A DNA stretch of 57,142 bases from Oscillatoria sp. FACHB-1407 (lineage in GTDB: Bacteria > Cyanobacteriota > Cyanobacteriia > Elainellales > Elainellaceae): positions 1-57,142 of the forward strand of contig NZ_JACJSA010000031.1 of the NCBI RefSeq assembly GCF_014697545.1, read 5' to 3'. The stretch's first letter is position 1, and each line of letters starts with the position of its first letter. Shown one piece after another: positions 1 to 7,970 of this stretch. Position numbers and translations under genes: made by a program. The notes beneath the pieces are model-generated. The model was not told where the DNA came from. It saw only the letters and a program-made list of their open reading frames with translations, and ran no database searches.

Positions 1-143
1 GATTCACCTGCCTTAACAGCAGTCTCAAAGCTAGATATATTGCCGTGAAAGGTTTTCAGGCGATATGACCCTTTTTCGTCAGAATCGTTGCCATACCCCA
101 ATTTGTAGTATTCAGTTTGTGTAAGAGATTGAAATTTAATCAA
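1..143 (-). CDS. Hypothetical protein, 5' part, runs off window
   Basis: An open frame on the minus strand runs from a possible TTG start to the window edge, about 47 codons. Its composition looks protein-like, with aromatic residues, charged residues and Gly spread evenly (for example YYKLGYGNDSDEKG). An in-frame stop lies a few codons upstream of the TTG, and an AAGG lies just before it. I recognise no family. The gene would diverge from the tRNA cluster that follows. It is short and partial, so it could be chance. Confidence 0.35.
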   Translation of the reverse strand, partial: MIKFQSLTQTEYYKLGYGNDSDEKGSYRLKTFHGNISSFETAVKAGE

Positions 144-182
144 ATTTTGAGCCTTAAACTATAGGCTCGAAGCGCAGGGATT

Positions 183-277
183 TGTCCTCTATGCACTGTG
201 AAAAGTGCAGGACACTTATTTTTGTCCTGTATGGCAGAAGTCAGACATACAGCAGCACTCACACATACAGGACAAAA
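183..277 (+). repeat. Two adjacent hairpins ahead of tRNA cluster
   Basis: The first hairpin has TGTCCT (183-188) pairing with AGGACA (209-214), with an inner GCAC/GTGC stem. The second is a perfect 14-bp inverted repeat, TTTTGTCCTGTATG (220-233) with CATACAGGACAAAA (264-277), around a 30-nt loop. Both share the TGTCCT/AGGACA core. They lie directly before a tRNA 3'-end remnant. They could be a structured RNA, a terminator or a relic of an inserted element; the sequence does not decide. Confidence 0.55.
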
Positions 278-286
278 TTTTTGTTA

Positions 287-316
287 CATAAGGTTCAAAT
301 CCTGTCGCCAGCCCCA
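287..316 (+). pseudogene. tRNA 3'-end remnant (T-loop and acceptor strand)
   Basis: A canonical T-loop, GGTTCAAATCC, is followed by a seven-base acceptor-like strand and a CCCCA end, five bases before the tRNA-Gly. The outer T-stem pairs are lost, and no D-arm or anticodon arm is found upstream, where the 14-bp hairpin sits instead. It is either a decayed tRNA or the tRNA-like tail of a hairpin RNA. Confidence 0.45.
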
Positions 317-320
317 GAAT

Positions 321-394
321 GTGGACATGGTGTAGTGGTAGCATGTGAGGCTTCCAACCTCTTGGTGTGGGTTCGAGTCCCACTGTCCATACCA
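321..394 (+). tRNA. tRNA-Gly(TCC)
   Basis: The acceptor GTGGACA pairs with TGTCCAT with one G-T wobble. The D-arm holds AGTGGTA, the anticodon loop is CTTCCAA (anticodon TCC), and the T-arm is GTGGG-TTCGAGT-CCCAC. The discriminator A and CCA are encoded. The outermost anticodon-stem pair is a T-T mismatch. First complete tRNA of the cluster. Confidence 0.85.
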
Positions 395-397
395 AAC

Positions 398-469
398 GCG
401 ATCGTGATGTAGCGGCGAGCATCTGAGTGCGCCACACTCAGCGCATGGGTTCGAGTCCCATCGCGCTGC
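398..469 (+). pseudogene. Degenerate tRNA-Gly(GCC)-like
   Basis: It has a good T-arm (ATGGG-TTCGAGT-CCCAT), a D-arm-like AGCGGCGA loop and an anticodon stem TGAGT/ACTCA around loop GCGCCAC, which would place GCC as anticodon. Base 33 is C instead of the near-invariant T, only about three of seven acceptor pairs form, and no CCA is encoded. Probably a decaying or non-canonical glycine tRNA. Confidence 0.5.
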
Positions 470-500
470 TTCGCAGATACCCGCAAGGGGTCGCTCTCGT

Positions 501-575
501 AGTCCTGTAGCTCAACGGTGGAGCATCTGTCTTACAAACAGAGGGTTGCAGGTTCAAATCCTGTCAGGACTACCA
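501..575 (+). tRNA. tRNA-Val(TAC)
   Basis: The cloverleaf is complete. Acceptor AGTCCTG pairs perfectly with CAGGACT, the D-stem is GCTC/GAGC, the anticodon loop CTTACAA carries TAC, and the T-arm is GCAGG-TTCAAAT-CCTGT. ACCA is encoded. This is the best preserved tRNA of the cluster. Confidence 0.93.
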
Positions 576-579
576 ATTC

Positions 580-656
580 AAGGACTGAGTAACGAGGACT
601 GAGGACTGGGAAAAAGCTGTACTCAGCACTTAGTCCTCAGCACTCAGCACTCACTT
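580..656 (+). repeat. Short tandemly repeated sequence (ACTGAGG / CTCAGCA type)
   Basis: The spacer between tRNA-Val and tRNA-Ala is made of imperfect GGACTGA units followed by complementary ACTCAGC / TCAGTCC-like units, so it can also fold back on itself. This heptamer-based low-complexity style is typical of dispersed cyanobacterial repeats. Confidence 0.7.
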
Positions 657-733
657 GGGTCTGTAGCTTAACTGGGAAAGCGTCTGCCTTGCAAGCAGAA
701 AGATGTCGGTTCAAATCCGACCAGAATCCACCA
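657..733 (+). tRNA. tRNA-Ala(TGC) with one extra base in the acceptor stem
   Basis: Anticodon loop CTTGCAA gives TGC. T-arm GTCGG-TTCAAAT-CCGAC, and CCA is encoded. The acceptor 5' strand GGGTCTG would pair perfectly with CAGATCC, including the G3-T70 pair that marks alanine tRNAs, but the gene reads CAGAATCC, one A too many. The bulge may impair function. The following interrupted tRNA-like gene has the same acceptor strand without the extra A, suggesting common descent. Confidence 0.8.
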
Positions 734-738
734 AACCT

Positions 739-904
739 GGGTCTGTAGCTCTAGTGGCAGAGCACCTAAACCACCTTGTACCCTAATCAGCAAAGCTTAC
801 ATACTAACTTCCTGTTAAGAAGCAAAAAACTGCTTTGTGAACTTGTACGAGGGATGAGTGCAATTCTCATCGGGAGGTGATCGGTTCGATTCCGATCAGA
901 TCCA
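739..904 (+). other. tRNA-like gene interrupted by a Y-type hairpin
   Basis: The 5' part has acceptor GGGTCTG and D-arm GCTC-TAGTGGCA-GAGC. The 3' part has T-arm ATCGG-TTCGATT-CCGAT and acceptor CAGATCC, a perfect seven-pair match to the 5' strand. Between them, where the anticodon arm belongs, lies hairpin RNA unit A (775-851) followed by a second small hairpin, GATGAG-TGCAATT-CTCATC. ACCT (764-767) can pair with AGGT (875-878) as a short anticodon-stem-like helix. No CCA is encoded. There are no group I or group II intron features. Either a tRNA was invaded, or this is a composite tRNA/Y-like RNA. Confidence 0.65.
775..851 (+). ncRNA. Y RNA-like unit A (short form)
   Basis: The outer helix CTTGTAC (775-781) pairs with GTACGAG (845-851), and the inner helix GCAAAGC (790-796) pairs with GCTTTGT (832-838). 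It shares 5' strand motif GTACCC-TAAT and the AAGCTTACATACT block (793-805) with units B-D, and 3' strand motif AACTTGTACG. The tRNA-like module is replaced by a small CTTC/GAAG hairpin. The whole unit sits inside the tRNA-like gene 739-904. Ro binding is inferred from the neighbouring rsr gene. Confidence 0.7.
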
Positions 905-906
905 CT

Positions 907-983
907 GTGACTGAACCCGAAGTGGTGGAGGGGCTGGTCTGTGACACCAGTGTTAGCGAGTTCGACTCTCGTCAGTCACCCCA
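907..983 (+). tRNA. tRNA-His(GTG)
   Basis: Acceptor GTGACTG pairs with CAGTCAC. The anticodon arm is CTGGT-CTGTGAC-ACCAG (GTG) and the T-arm GCGAG-TTCGACT-CTCGT. C73 is followed by an encoded CCA. The base before G1 is T, so the extra 5' G expected of a bacterial tRNA-His is not in its usual place. It starts three bases after the interrupted tRNA-like gene. Confidence 0.85.
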
Positions 984-986
984 AAT

Positions 987-1070
987 GGAAACTGCGGCTG
1001 AAGGTCAGCAACCTGCCTCGAAAACAGGCGTGCAGTTCATGCTGTAGAGGTTCGATTCCTCCAGTTTCCG
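987..1070 (+). tRNA. tRNA-Ser(CGA)
   Basis: Class II tRNA. Acceptor GGAAACT pairs with AGTTTCC, the anticodon loop CTCGAAA gives CGA, there is a long variable arm, and the T-loop is TTCGATT. Discriminator G, no encoded CCA. The last anticodon-stem pair and the first T-stem pair are C-A or A-C mismatches, so it is somewhat degenerate. Confidence 0.8.
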
Positions 1071-1075
1071 CTGAT

Positions 1076-1162
1076 GGAAGGTGCGGCTGTGTGGACGGCA
1101 ACTGGCTTGGAAGCCCAGAGGATAGTTTTAATGCTATCGAGGTTCGACTCCTCCTCCTTCCG
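1076..1162 (+). tRNA. tRNA-Ser(GGA)
   Basis: Class II tRNA. Acceptor GGAAGG pairs with CCTTCC, anticodon loop TTGGAAG gives GGA, and a long variable arm has stem GATAG/CTATC. T-arm GAGG-TTCGACT-CCTC. Discriminator G, no encoded CCA. Position 7-66 is a T-T mismatch. Its body resembles the preceding serine tRNA, suggesting local duplication. Confidence 0.8.
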
Positions 1163-1181
1163 CTGTTTTATCGATAAGTAA

Positions 1182-1394
<213 letters not shown>

Positions 1395-1401
1395 TTATTC
1401 A

Positions 1402-1542
1402 ATTCCGCACCCTGACTTGAAAAGCTTACATACTTAGGGATCAGAAGGTTGCAGGTGCGATTCCTGCTTACTCCGATTGGGGTGATAGCTCAATGAGTAG
1501 AGCATCTGAATGTATTAACCGCTTTTCTAACTTGTGTGGAAT
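1402..1542 (+). ncRNA. Y RNA-like unit B with circularly permuted tRNA-like module
   Basis: The outer helix ATTCCGCAC (1402-1410) pairs with GTGTGGAAT (1534-1542), nine pairs. Next is an internal loop with CCTGACTT opposite TAACTT, then GAAAAGC (1419-1425) with GCTTTTC (1521-1527) and ATAC with GTAT. The enclosed module is a tRNA in permuted order: anticodon-stem strand TCAGA (1441-1445), T-arm GCAGG-TGCGATT-CCTGC, acceptor TTACTCC closed through loop GATT onto GGGGTGA, D-arm GCTC/GAGC, then TCTGA (1505-1509) closing the anticodon stem. This matches the published architecture of bacterial YrlA RNAs, where a tRNA mimic caps the Ro-binding stem. It lies 477 bases upstream of rsr. Confidence 0.85.
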
Positions 1543-1560
1543 CGCAAATTCAATCTGCAC

Positions 1561-1680
<120 letters not shown>

Positions 1681-1694
1681 ATGATCTTTATCTA

Positions 1695-1794
1695 ATACCA
1701 ATTTGAATTGGCTTCGCTGCACATGATTCCGTAAGGGCGTTTCGCGAAACGCCCCTACCCAGTGATCTGCCACAATCAAACATTAAATCGGTAT
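1695..1794 (+). repeat. 100-bp MITE-like repeat, copy 1
   Basis: Near-identical copies lie at 12727-12826, 23960-24059 and 55697-55796. The ends are inverted (ATACC...GGTAT), and the centre is the palindrome GGGCGTTTCGCGAAACGCCC. The TA within ATACC/GGTAT could be a TA target duplication as left by IS630/mariner-type elements. It lies between Y RNA units C and D. Confidence 0.85.
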
Positions 1795-1812
1795 AAAATT
1801 TGGCAGTTGTTG

Positions 1813-3452
<1,640 letters not shown>

Positions 3453-3541
3453 CACCAAAGGTGCGTAAGGGTAATACCAAGCGCACCTTTACTCTTTCAA
3501 TGGAACTGAGTTTAGAATAGAACTCAAAACATCTTGAATGT

Positions 3542-3829
3542 ATGGGTGCTGAGGTTGAACAGAAACAGAATCGCGAGGCTGTGTTTCAGCCTGAGTTTAT
3601 TGAAGATCTGGAATATTGGGTTGAAACCGATCGCAAGATGGCACTCCGCATTATCAAGTTGGTTAAAGAAATTCTCCGCGAACCTTTTGAAGGAACTGGC
3701 AAGCCAGAGCCTCTGAAATACGATTTAGCTGGATGCTGGTCACGTCGCTTGAATAAAGAACACCGAATTGTTTATAGGGTCAGCGATCGCCAGATTGATT
3801 TTCTGCAAGCACGGTATCACTACGAGTAA
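3542..3829 (+). CDS. yoeB: Txe/YoeB family toxin
   Basis: This 95-residue ribosome-dependent mRNA endonuclease has the full YoeB signature. PFEGTGKPEPLK holds the catalytic Glu, SRRLNKEHRIVY the Arg, and the C-terminal ARYHYE the His-Tyr pair. The family is normally about 84-90 residues, so the start may lie a few codons further in; no clear ribosome-binding site marks ATG 3542. It precedes its antitoxin by 21 bases, the reverse of the usual yefM-yoeB order. It appears functional. Confidence 0.9.
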   Translation: MGAEVEQKQNREAVFQPEFIEDLEYWVETDRKMALRIIKLVKEILREPFEGTGKPEPLKYDLAGCWSRRLNKEHRIVYRVSDRQIDFLQARYHYE

Positions 3830-3850
3830 CACAATTGAGAGGTTAAAACT

Positions 3851-4150
3851 ATGTCAACCCAAATTTCTTATGTTGATGCTCAAGTCAATCTCGGTGAATT
3901 GTGCGATCGCGTTGTTGAGACAGGTGAAGCCGTGATCATCACTCGCCCTGATGGTAAAAATGTTGCTCTAGTTTCTGAAGCTGAATTGTCGAGTTTGCTG
4001 GAAACGCTTTATTTGTTGCGATCGCCTGCGAATGCATCTCGTTTAGCCACAGCGTTAGAGCGATCGAAATCAGGTGAAGTACAACCGCAAGCGATCAATG
4101 AGTTGTATCAGAGATTTGGGCTTGAAGAGAAAGATACTAACGATAATTAG
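3851..4150 (+). CDS. yefM: Phd/YefM family antitoxin
   Basis: This encodes 99 residues with an N-terminal Phd/YefM fold. ISYVDAQVNLGELCDRVV is the dimerising DNA-binding half, and VIITRPDGKNVALVSEAEL the conserved turn. An acidic, flexible C-terminal tail (FGLEEKDTNDN) would wrap the toxin. It is preceded by GAGAGG. It should neutralise the YoeB encoded upstream and autoregulate the pair. Its tail is longer than in E. coli YefM. Confidence 0.9.
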   Translation: MSTQISYVDAQVNLGELCDRVVETGEAVIITRPDGKNVALVSEAELSSLLETLYLLRSPANASRLATALERSKSGEVQPQAINELYQRFGLEEKDTNDN

Positions 4151-4167
4151 GTTTCGCGTTTTGAACT

Positions 4168-4956
4168 ATGCTGACAGTAAGTGAGGTTGCTCATATTTTT
4201 GGTGTAGATCGAAATACTATTAAGAAGTGGGCTTATAAGTTTCGAGATTACTTGAGTTCCAAGGCCAATCCTTCTAAAGGAGAAATACGCTACTTCACGC
4301 AAGAAGATTTAATGGTATTAGCCTTGGTTTCTTACTACTGGGAAGAAGAACCAGATTATGAGCATATTTATGCTCATCTAAATAGTAAAGACCATTATTC
4401 GGATTGTTATGTAGCAGTCGCGTATGTGAATACACCAATCTTTCAAGACATCCCTGATGATTTTGAAGGGGGTGAATACCCAGCATTAATAGGGTTCGGT
4501 GGATGGAAACAAGATGAAAGTGACCTTAGCTTCAGAATAGCAAATGCCTACAAAATAGCAGGCGATCAGTTAGTAGAAACAGCCATATCTTCTCACACAG
4601 CATACGAATTGTTTTATCCGATTGTTTTTGCATATCGTCATGCGCTGGAAGTGTATCTAAAAATTCTCCTCTACCCTAATAAATATGAGAAAACTCATGA
4701 GCTATCGCCCCTAATCCATGCTTGTCAAATCAAGTTTGGAAAGGAGTTTTCTAAATGGTCTAAAGACCGTTTATACGAATTTGAGGAGATGGATTGCTAC
4801 TCCGATGCTTTTCGCTATGCAGATAGCAAGACTCCTTATCCTACTAGAGAAACGATCGTTAATCTTAGACAACTGCGAGTTGTTGTAGATCATCTATGTA
4901 CAGATATGAAGAATTTGGCTCGTAATATCAACATACCTCCAGTTTATTTGTCTTAG
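4168..4956 (+). CDS. MerR-type HTH protein with HEPN-like C-terminal domain
   Basis: This encodes 262 residues. The N-terminus MLTVSEVAHIFGVDRNTIKK is a MerR/excisionase-type helix-turn-helix. The middle is acidic and unassigned. The C-terminal part has a helical segment (YPIVFAYRHALEVYLKILLY) with the R-H-A-L-E pattern seen in HEPN-type helical domains, though I do not see a clear RxxxxH nuclease motif. It begins 17 bases after yefM and may be cotranscribed. Codon use is more AT-rich than in its neighbours, consistent with recent acquisition. The defence or toxin role is only inference. Confidence 0.7.
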   Translation: MLTVSEVAHIFGVDRNTIKKWAYKFRDYLSSKANPSKGEIRYFTQEDLMVLALVSYYWEEEPDYEHIYAHLNSKDHYSDCYVAVAYVNTPIFQDIPDDFEGGEYPALIGFGGWKQDESDLSFRIANAYKIAGDQLVETAISSHTAYELFYPIVFAYRHALEVYLKILLYPNKYEKTHELSPLIHACQIKFGKEFSKWSKDRLYEFEEMDCYSDAFRYADSKTPYPTRETIVNLRQLRVVVDHLCTDMKNLARNINIPPVYLS

Positions 4957-5002
4957 CTTTAAAGCATTCTCGTTTTTACAGAGTAGATGCTTTAGAGAAG
5001 TT

Positions 5003-5227
5003 TCATACTTGAATTGTCAGGGTTTGTCCTTCGCGATCAGCCGCATAGCCCAAGCAAGCGAGAATATCTTCCTGAGTTAGATAAGGAAAGTCATCCAAAA
5101 TTTCCTCATACGTCATGCCTGAAGCCAAATAGGACAGCACATCATAAACCGTGATTCGCATTCCGCGAATGCAGGGTTTGCCTCCACGTTTTCCAGGCTC
5201 AATCGTGATGATGTCTTGATATCGCAT
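5003..5227 (-). CDS. DUF433 antitoxin-like protein
   Basis: This encodes 74 residues. IITIEPGKRGGKPCIRGMRI and SYLASGMTYEEILDDFPYLTQEDILACL are the hallmark DUF433 signatures, a winged-helix fold usually encoded next to a PIN-like DUF5615 toxin. No such toxin gene follows on the minus strand; the next gene there is the convergent MerR-HEPN gene. It is therefore an orphan, or the partner has been lost. Confidence 0.85.
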   Translation of the reverse strand: MRYQDIITIEPGKRGGKPCIRGMRITVYDVLSYLASGMTYEEILDDFPYLTQEDILACLGYAADREGQTLTIQV

Positions 5228-5403
5228 AGTTTTCTTTGAGCTTGAAACATGACTATCTTAACGGTTGCAGTGGTGGCAGCCCTATTTTCAGGAATTTCCT
5301 GACACTACTTGTAGTGCATTGTAGTGTAAATTGTATTATGGATTTAACTGATCGCTCAATCGAGGAGGTGATTCTGATGAGCGACAGGTCGAAAGCGTAG
5401 GTC

Positions 5404-5660
5404 GTGGCGGCGATCGCCCTTAAGAAAAATTTTGGTAAAAAGGCAGTTCTGCAAAAGTTTAGAACCCATGCAGATATCCGAGAAATACTGCTGGCAACTG
5501 GGGATAAAGTGCTAGTGGAGAACTCTCCGATCGATTACTACTGGGGCTGTGGCAAAGATGGCAGCGGCAAAACAAATTGGGGCAAATTTTGATGGAAGTC
5601 CGTGAGATTTTACGCCACGAAAATGATAGATACGAGTTAGGGGAGGGGAGGAGTCGATGA
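5404..5660 (+). pseudogene. NADAR (YbiA-like) domain remnant, frameshifted
   Basis: The first frame gives the C-terminal half of a NADAR domain: KKNFGKKAVLQKFRTHADIR, then a TGD..LVENSPIDYYWGCG segment, the conserved DYYWG core of the family. At about 5570 the frame breaks. The next frame continues with NKLGQILMEVREILRHEN, the normal NADAR end. One base has been lost in GGCAAAACAAATTG. The N-terminal half of the domain is absent upstream. NADAR enzymes act on ADP-ribose-related N-glycosidic bonds; this copy cannot make a complete one. Confidence 0.8.
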
Positions 5661-6241
5661 TGAACTTAACTCAATACGATTACTATTTAGCCCTTGATTT
5701 AGAAGCGACCTGTTGTAACCAAGAAACGATCAAGCGGCACCAGATGGAAATTATCGAAATCGGAGCCGTAATGGTTGCAGCACAGGATTTAACTGTGATT
5801 GATCAATTCCAAACATTCATCAAACCCGTTCGTTATCCTGTCCTCACACCGTTCTGCAAGTCATTAACCACAATTACCCAGAAACAAGTTGATCAGGCTC
5901 CGGGTTATGTAGAGGCGATCGCCCTCTTAAAACAATGGCTGTCCAATTACCCCAATGCGGTGTTTGGTTCCTGGGGTGATTATGACCGCAACCAATTCAA
6001 ACAGGACAGTAAGTTTCATAACGTTCCTTTCCCTATTGCTTATCCGCACGTCAACCTTAAACAGTTGTTCAGTGAGGCTCAAGGTTTACCCAAGCGATAT
6101 GGCATGGCAGAAGCCCTGCAACTGGCGGGCATTGCACTGGAGGGAACTCATCACCGGGGCATTGATGATGCCAGAAACATTGCTAAATTGCTGCCGTTTA
6201 TTCTGGGTAAACAGCAACTAACTCAGCCCTCAACCGCTTAA
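5657..6241 (+). CDS. DEDDh 3'-5' exonuclease (Eri1/KapD-like)
   Basis: This encodes 194 residues. ALDLEAT supplies the first Asp and Glu, the SWGDYDRNQF segment the second Asp, and HHRGIDDARN the catalytic His and final Asp, so the active site is complete. The family includes single-domain RNA or DNA exonucleases such as Eri1 and KapD. GGAGG lies before the start. It overlaps the next gene by one base (TAATG), so the two form an operon. Given rsr and the Y RNAs upstream, a role in RNA turnover is plausible but unproven. Confidence 0.88.
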   Translation: MMNLTQYDYYLALDLEATCCNQETIKRHQMEIIEIGAVMVAAQDLTVIDQFQTFIKPVRYPVLTPFCKSLTTITQKQVDQAPGYVEAIALLKQWLSNYPNAVFGSWGDYDRNQFKQDSKFHNVPFPIAYPHVNLKQLFSEAQGLPKRYGMAEALQLAGIALEGTHHRGIDDARNIAKLLPFILGKQQLTQPSTA

Positions 6242-7080
6242 TGACAATGACCAACATCCACAAGCTACTCAACCAGATTGCGAGTGCTGAAGCACAACTG
6301 CAAACAACCCAATTTCTCGCACCTTGCGTCAAAGGTGGACGAGTTCGCACACGGGTAGCAGGGATGCTCTATACCTTTACCCCTAAACCTCGCCAGTTTG
6401 AAGGATGGGGTATTTTTCAGCCTATGGATGAACAAACCGCAACGCTCGTTGAGGTAGCAGATTTACCCCAAATTTCAGCTTACTTGCAGCAGTTTCCAGC
6501 AATTCGATTGCGGTTGGCGTATCCCTTACAAAATCGAAGCTGGTTAGCGTATCCAATCAATGAAGCGGATATGTGGCAACGGTTTAAGACGGTTAGACCT
6601 TTTGCTGTGCATCTGGTGACAGAAGGCGTTGCCTTTGAGCAAATCCTCACACGTTGGAATGGCAACTCCTGCTGGTTTGAGGAAGTCGATCGCCGTGCTG
6701 ACCCTGCGATCGCCGAAGCCCTACAATCCAATCTCAAACAATTGGCTCCCATTGAGGAATTGCAGTTTAAGGGGATAACTCCAGAGATGCGAACCCTCTA
6801 TGAATTAGCGACTCAGCAGATAGAGGAGTTTGCCCAACCTCAACGGGATGAGAAGCGACTGCGGCAGGCTCTCAAACTGGGTGGCGGTGAACTCCACCAG
6901 TTCCAGGATCGGGGTGACTACTGGACAGTGGATTGGACAACAGCGGATGGCGTGCGTCATACCAGTGCGATCGCCAAAGAGGATCTGACCGTTGTCAGTT
7001 CTGGTATTTGCTTGAGTGGACGCGATCGCGATTTTGACCTGCAATCGTTAGTGGGTGTGATGGAACACCAAGAGTGGTGA
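6241..7080 (+). CDS. Conserved hypothetical protein coupled to exonuclease
   Basis: This soluble protein of 279 residues has no signal peptide or membrane segment. Its start overlaps the stop of the exonuclease gene, implying translational coupling. An early segment reads CVKGGRVRTRVAGMLYTF, and the C-terminal part is a beta-rich DYWTVDWTTADGVRHTS segment followed by a conserved-looking GICLSGRDRDFD motif. I do not recognise the family. The coupling suggests it works with, or recruits substrate for, the nuclease. Confidence 0.75.
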   Translation: MTMTNIHKLLNQIASAEAQLQTTQFLAPCVKGGRVRTRVAGMLYTFTPKPRQFEGWGIFQPMDEQTATLVEVADLPQISAYLQQFPAIRLRLAYPLQNRSWLAYPINEADMWQRFKTVRPFAVHLVTEGVAFEQILTRWNGNSCWFEEVDRRADPAIAEALQSNLKQLAPIEELQFKGITPEMRTLYELATQQIEEFAQPQRDEKRLRQALKLGGGELHQFQDRGDYWTVDWTTADGVRHTSAIAKEDLTVVSSGICLSGRDRDFDLQSLVGVMEHQEW

Positions 7081-7160
7081 GACTATGACCATCTGGCGGT
7101 GTTCCAGACCTGTGGATTTAAGGCACAATTAAAAGTAGTCTGATTCCCCTAATTCTGCCA

Positions 7161-7439
7161 ATGGTTCGAGAACCCATCCACTGTCCTAGTTGTAATTGCA
7201 CTAACATCGTTAAACACGGAAAGTCACCAGAAGGAAAACAACGATACAAGTGCCGCAATACCGATTGCCCCCGTTCTACTTTCCTCTTGCAATACGCTTA
7301 TCAAGGATATTTGCCAGACGTTAAGCAGAAGATTAGCGATATGGCAGTCAACGGCAGTGGTATTCGGGATACCGCACGAGTCCTCCACATTAGCCCAACC
7401 ACCGTAATTGAAGAATTAAAAAAAAGAACACGCGATTGA
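7161..7439 (+). CDS. IS1-family InsA-type protein
   Basis: This encodes 92 residues. The N-terminal zinc ribbon is CPSCNCTNIVKHGKS..GKQRYKCRNTDCPR and the C-terminal helix-turn-helix GSGIRDTARVLHISPTTVI. This is the DNA-binding first frame of IS1-type transposases. It ends just after a run of eight A (TTAAAAAAAAG) like the slippery site where IS1 shifts to InsB. Here InsB lies in the +1 register relative to InsA rather than -1, suggesting the A-run has changed length. Confidence 0.85.
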   Translation: MVREPIHCPSCNCTNIVKHGKSPEGKQRYKCRNTDCPRSTFLLQYAYQGYLPDVKQKISDMAVNGSGIRDTARVLHISPTTVIEELKKRTRD

Positions 7440-7440
7440 A

Positions 7441-7779
7441 GTGGTTAATCGACTGTTGTTGGAGCAGTTAGAGAATAGATCAGAACTCATGATGATTGTT
7501 CGAGTGGAGGAGGCTGAAATGGGTCGCTTTGTCGGGTCTAAGAAACGACAGCGTTGGTTGTGGTCTGCGATCGAGCATCAAAGCGGCCAGATGCTAGCTT
7601 ATGGTTTGGCACCACATGAGGATGATGCTTGAGTAAAGCTCAAAGCGTTATTACAACCGTTTGGGTTAACTCGCTTTTACACGGATGCATGGAGAGCCAC
7701 TACCAACGGGACGATTCCGATGGCTCTCTGCAAATCCATGTCAATGCGGGCGATCGCTCGGCTCAGTCCACCCCGTTGA
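7441..7779 (+). pseudogene. IS1-family InsB transposase, broken
   Basis: The frame carries the DDE transposase start (VVNRLLLEQL, then a KKRQRWLWSAI segment), then an in-frame TGA at 7630-7632, then resumes with LKALLQPFGLTRFYTDAW. After that the similarity stops, and the C-terminal third (the usual IERKHLTLRTR region) is missing. With the preceding InsA it marks a dead IS1-type element of about 650 bases. I could not identify terminal repeats. Confidence 0.8.
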
Positions 7780-7970
7780 TTACTCGCTCAGGTCGCCCCA
7801 TAGCGCAGCAGTCGGATTAGTTTAAACTTATCAAGCCAAGCAAAGGCTAAATTATTTACAATTAACTTTGTAAAAATCGATACTTCTTGTAAATTCTTTA
7901 GTACTTATTTACCTCCGTGTGGCGGTGGGGTGAATACTACAAATATCCCTGACAGCGACCGTTTTGACCT

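Noticed and set aside
775-851. Group I or group II intron in the tRNA-like gene
   Set aside because: The insert is under 90 bases, with no group I core elements and no domain V/VI. It matches the neighbouring hairpin RNAs instead.
7081-7160. Terminal inverted repeats of the IS1-type element
   Set aside because: I looked on both sides of the InsA/InsB pair but found no convincing matching ends, so boundaries are not given.
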